From Panorpa germanica (Eukaryota > Arthropoda > Insecta > Mecoptera > Panorpidae): a stretch of DNA of 64,000 bases. The notes beneath the pieces were generated by a model. That model worked only from the letters and a program-made list of their open reading frames with translations. It did not search any database and was not told where the DNA came from. Location: contig OY783214.1 of assembly GCA_963678705.1 (NCBI GenBank), forward strand, positions 17,030,264 through 17,094,263, given 5' to 3'. This document shows, one piece after another, positions 60,911 to 64,000 of this stretch. Positions within the stretch are counted from its first letter, which is position 1. The number at the start of each line of letters is the position of its first letter. The position numbers were made by a program, and so were the translations under genes.

Positions 60911-61913
60911 GCCCCCTAATAGAAACTGTATATAAAATTTATAAAGGAGTGTTTAGACTATCTCATATTAAAATTTGAGCCCCCTAGGTCTATATTGTAC
61001 CTTACAGTTAACGTTGTAAGCATGCTATGTCATTGTTGAATGTAACGCTTGTGTAATGCTTGTGCAATCTATTGAATGCATTACTCTAGTGTGGCCCCCT
61101 TAAGGCTCCTAATAGATACTGTATATAAAATTTATAAAGGAGTGTTTAGACTATCTCATATTAAAATTTGAGCCTCCTAGGTCTATATTGTACCTTACAG
61201 TTAACGTTGTAAGCATGCTATGTCAATAAATGTAAAGCTTGTGCAACCCATGGAATACATGGCTCTAGCGTGGCCCCCTTAAGGCTCCTAATAGAAACTG
61301 TATATAAAATTTATAAAGGAGTGTTTAGACTATCTCATATTAAAATTTGAGCCTCCTAGGTCTATATTGTACCTTACAGTTAACGTTGTAAGCATGCTAT
61401 GTCATTGTTGAATGTAACGCTTGTGTAATGCTTGTGCAATCCATTGAATGCATGGCTCTAGTGTGGCCCCCTTAAGGCTCCTAATAGATACTGTATATAA
61501 AATTTATAAAGGAGTATCTATACTATCTCATATAAAAATTTAAGCCTCCTACGTCTTTATTGTACTTTGGAATTAACGTTGCAAGCATGCTATGTCAATA
61601 AATGTAAAGCTAGTGCAACCCATGGAATACATGGCTCTAGCGTGGCCCCCTTAAGGCTCCTAATAGAAACTGTATATAAAATCTATAAAGGAGTGTTTAG
61701 ACTATCTCATATTAAAATTTCAGCCTCCTAGGTCTATATTGTACCTTACAGTTAACGTTGTAAGCATGCTATGTCATTGTTGAATGTAACGCTTGTGTAA
61801 TGCTTGTGCAATCCATTGAATGCATGGCTCTAGTGTGGCCCCCTTAAGGCTCCTAATAGATACTGTATATAAAATTTATAAAGGAGTGTCTATACTACCT
61901 CATATAAAAATTT
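60911..61913 (+). repeat. X/Y dimer array (1,003 bp)
   Basis: Shortest form, with one X monomer carrying a Y patch near 61142-61224 and private variants gagccccctagg and gcattactctag. Confidence 0.93.
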
Positions 61914-62574
61914 CAGACTTCTATCTCTTATGGTTCATGAGATAATAACACTTGAAGCTTGATAGAACATTTTAGAACATTTGGTAGTCGAAAAATTATT
62001 CGAAAAAAATGATATTTTAACAAGGTATATTACCGTGAATGTAAAATTTATGACCTATATTAACGTAACTTTTTACGCTGATTTCAAATATGTAATTTAT
62101 TTTTTGGTAGGCCTCCCGGTTTTCGAGATATCGGCGTGTCAAGGGTTAAATAATGGAAAGATTTCAAAATGGTTTCCATATTTGAAATCAGCGGGAAATT
62201 CTACGTTTAAAAACGTTGTTAAATATCGAAAAAAAAACATTTGCTTTTTTGTTAAAATTTTAAAGGTTATACTCTTGTTAATTTTACAAAAAGTTGATGG
62301 TCTCTGAATGTAAAATTTATGACCTATATTAACGTAACTTTTTACGCTGATTTCAAATATGTAATTTATTTTTTGGTAGGCCTCCCGGTTTTCGAGATAT
62401 CGGCGTGTCAAGGGTTAAATAATGGAAAGATTTCAAAATGGTTTCCATATTTGAAATCAGCGGGAAATTCTACGTTTAAAAACGTTGTTAAATATCGAAA
62501 AAAAAACATTTGCTTTTTTGTTAAAATTTTAAAGGTTATACTCTTGTTAATTTTACAAAAAGTTGATGGTCTCT

Positions 62575-62906
62575 GAATGTAAAATTTATGACCTATATTA
62601 ACGTAACTTTTTACGCTGATTTCAAATATGTAATTTATTTTTTGGTAGGCCTCCCGGTTTTCGAGATATCGGCGTGTCAAGGGTTAAATAATGGAAATTT
62701 TGTCGGCCATTTTGAAAAACTTCTCGAGATATCGGCGTGTCAAGGGTTAAATAATGGAAAGATTTCAAAATGGTTTCCATATTTGAAATCAGCGGGAAAT
62801 TCTACGTTTAAAAACGTTGTTAAATATCGAAAAAAAAACATTTGCTTTTTTGTTAAAATTTTAAAGGTTATACTTTTGTTAATTTTACAAAAAGTTGATG
62901 GTCTCT
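62575..62906 (+). repeat. A* monomer (332 bp), first copy
   Basis: It begins as A5 plus the first 27 bp of T (to aaaaacttct). It then jumps back to cgagatatcggcg of an A monomer and continues to the normal A end. The net effect is A + 63 bp: 27 bp of T and 36 bp of A repeated. The join lies at 62724/62725. Confidence 0.95.
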
Positions 62907-63450
62907 GAATGTAAAATTTATGACCTATATTAACGTAACTTTTTACGCTGATTTCAAATATGTAATTTATTTTTTGGTAGGCCTCCCGGTTTTCGAGATA
63001 TCGGCGTGTCAAGGGTTAAATAATGGAAAGATTTCAAAATGGTTTCCAGATTTGAAATCAGCGGGAAATTCTACGTTCAAAAACGTTGTTAAATATCGAA
63101 AAAAAAACATTTGCTTTTTTGTTAAAATTTTAAAGGTTATATACTCTTGTTAATTTTACAAAAAGTTGATGGTCTCTGAATGTAAAATTTATGACCTATA
63201 TTAACGTAACTTTTTACGCTGATTTCAAATATGTAATTTATTTTTTGGTAGGCCTCCCGGTTTTCGAGATATCGGCGTGTCAAGGGTTAAATAATGGAAA
63301 GATTTCAAAATGGTTTCCATATTTGAAATCAGCGGGAAATTCTACGTTTAAAAACGTTGTTAAATATCGAAAAAAAAACATTTGCTTTTTTGTTAAAATT
63401 TTAAAGGTTATATATACTCTTGTTAATTTTACAAAAAGTTGATGGTCTCT

Positions 63451-63782
63451 GAATGTAAAATTTATGACCTATATTAACGTAACTTTTTACGCTGATTTCA
63501 AATATGTAATTTATTTTTTGGTAGGCCTCCCGGTTTTCGAGATATCGGCGTGTCAAGGGTTAAATAATGGAAATTTTGTCGGCCATTTTGAAAAACTTCT
63601 CGAGATATCGGCGTGTCAAGGGTTAAATAATGGAAAGATTTCAAAATGGTTTCCATATTTGAAATCAGCGGGAAATTCTACGTTTAAAAACGTTGTTAAA
63701 TATCGAAAAAAAAACATTTGCTTTTTTGTTAAAATTTTAAAGGTTATACTCTTGTTAATTTTACAAAAAGTTGATGGTCTCT
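63451..63782 (+). repeat. A* monomer (332 bp), second copy
   Basis: Same junction, at 63600/63601, and same length as the first A*. The first copy has tacttttgtt where this one has tactcttgtt. Confidence 0.95.
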
Positions 63783-64000
63783 GAATGTAAAATTTATGAC
63801 CTATATTAACGTAACTTTTTACGCTGATTTCAAATATGTAATTTATTTTTTGGTAGGCCTCCCGGTTTTCGAGATATCGGCGTGTCAAGGGTTAAATAAT
63901 GGAAATTTTGTCGGCCATTTTGAAAAACTTCTCGAGATATCGGCGTGTCAAGGGTTAAATAATGGAAAGATTTCAAAATGGTTTCCATATTTGAAATCAG
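63783..64000 (+). repeat. A* monomer, third copy, cut by the window end
   Basis: Same junction at 63932/63933, directly after the second A*. Two A* in a row suggest the new monomer is already being amplified beyond the window. Confidence 0.92.

Larger units (their letters stand above)
60244..61913 (+). repeat. Unit 36, type II HOR (1,670 bp) with a conversion-like patch
   Basis: L 60244-60366, A 60367-60635 (private atcagtggg), A2c 60636-60755, C 60756-60881, spacer 60882-60910, X/Y array 60911-61913. One X monomer carries a patch of Y sequence around 61142-61224 without any length change. Confidence 0.94.
1..64000 (+). repeat. Higher-order satellite DNA array filling the window
   Basis: Every stretch I read belongs to modules L, A, T, B, C, X/Y, E or D, or to a named short spacer. 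All modules run in the same orientation and I found no inversion. Thirty-seven L modules divide the window into units of 1,138 to 4,815 bp, most commonly exactly 1,409 bp. Copies differ by only a few substitutions, whole-module gains or losses, and small length changes in TA and poly-A runs. This pattern is typical of eukaryotic heterochromatic satellite maintained by unequal exchange and conversion. There is no unique sequence at either edge, so the array extends beyond the window in both directions. Confidence 0.97.
61914..64000 (+). repeat. Unit 37, A-only array with new A* monomers, runs off the window
   Basis: L 61914-62036, A 62037-62305 and 62306-62574, A* 62575-62906, 271-bp A 62907-63177, 273-bp A 63178-63450 (ttatatatactc), A* 63451-63782, partial A* 63783-64000. 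No full T, B, C, X or Y module appears after unit 36, so this is a different array structure. Confidence 0.94.

Noticed and set aside
1..64000. Viral or polydnavirus-like repeat region
   Set aside because: Repeated palindromes recall viral homologous regions, but there is no viral gene in 64 kb and the layered HOR structure fits host satellite.
1..64000. Telomeric repeats, tRNA or rRNA genes
   Set aside because: No tandem short telomere-type unit, no cloverleaf and no rRNA-like conserved block was seen. ggttaa occurs only as part of A-family modules.

Overview
The whole 64 kb window is satellite DNA. I found no gene, RNA gene or transposon I can support. By eye it is about two-thirds A+T and is built almost entirely from a few modules joined head-to-tail in one orientation. 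Very long arrays of near-identical higher-order repeats (HORs) point to eukaryotic heterochromatin (centromeric, pericentromeric or subtelomeric), not a bacterium, phage or organelle. The species cannot be read from the sequence. An arthropod such as an insect is my guess, at low confidence.

Modules, with names used throughout. L is a 123-bp linker starting cagacttctatctc. A is a 269-bp monomer (267-273 bp variants) starting gaatgtaaaatttatgacc. A5 is the first 123 bp of A, always fused to T, a 151-bp segment starting ttttgtcggcc. B is a 179-bp monomer starting taacgcttgtgcaaacc, and Bt is its 116-bp truncated last copy. A2c is a 120-bp diverged start of A that leads into C, a 6 x 21-bp minisatellite. 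X and Y are diverged B relatives forming a 372-bp dimer (179 + 193). E is a 78-bp more diverged B relative, followed by a 410-bp insert carrying a palindromic 45-bp minisatellite (D). A* is a new 332-bp A derivative.

Two HOR types alternate. Type I is L-A-A-A5-T-B-B-Bt, exactly 1,409 bp in its basic form, with length variants explained by whole-module gains and losses. Type II is L-A-A2c-C-spacer-(XY)n, 1,670 bp plus multiples of 372, sometimes with the E/D insert. I number the units 0 to 37 by their L module.

Layout. Positions 1-21,251 hold only type I units and contain a super-repeat of 8,637 bp (six units) copied from 5,387-14,023 to 14,024 onward. Positions 21,252-40,057 alternate runs of type I with single type II units and contain two consecutive 3,082-bp super-repeats. 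Positions 40,058-61,913 keep this alternation, and four units carry the E/D insert. Positions 61,914-64,000 lose B and T and become an A-only array in which A* appears three times. The window starts and ends inside the satellite.

No genes work together here. What the sequence records is unequal exchange, gene conversion and segmental amplification. Several crossover points can be placed to within 10-60 bp. Each full A monomer also carries a conserved 17-bp inverted repeat.
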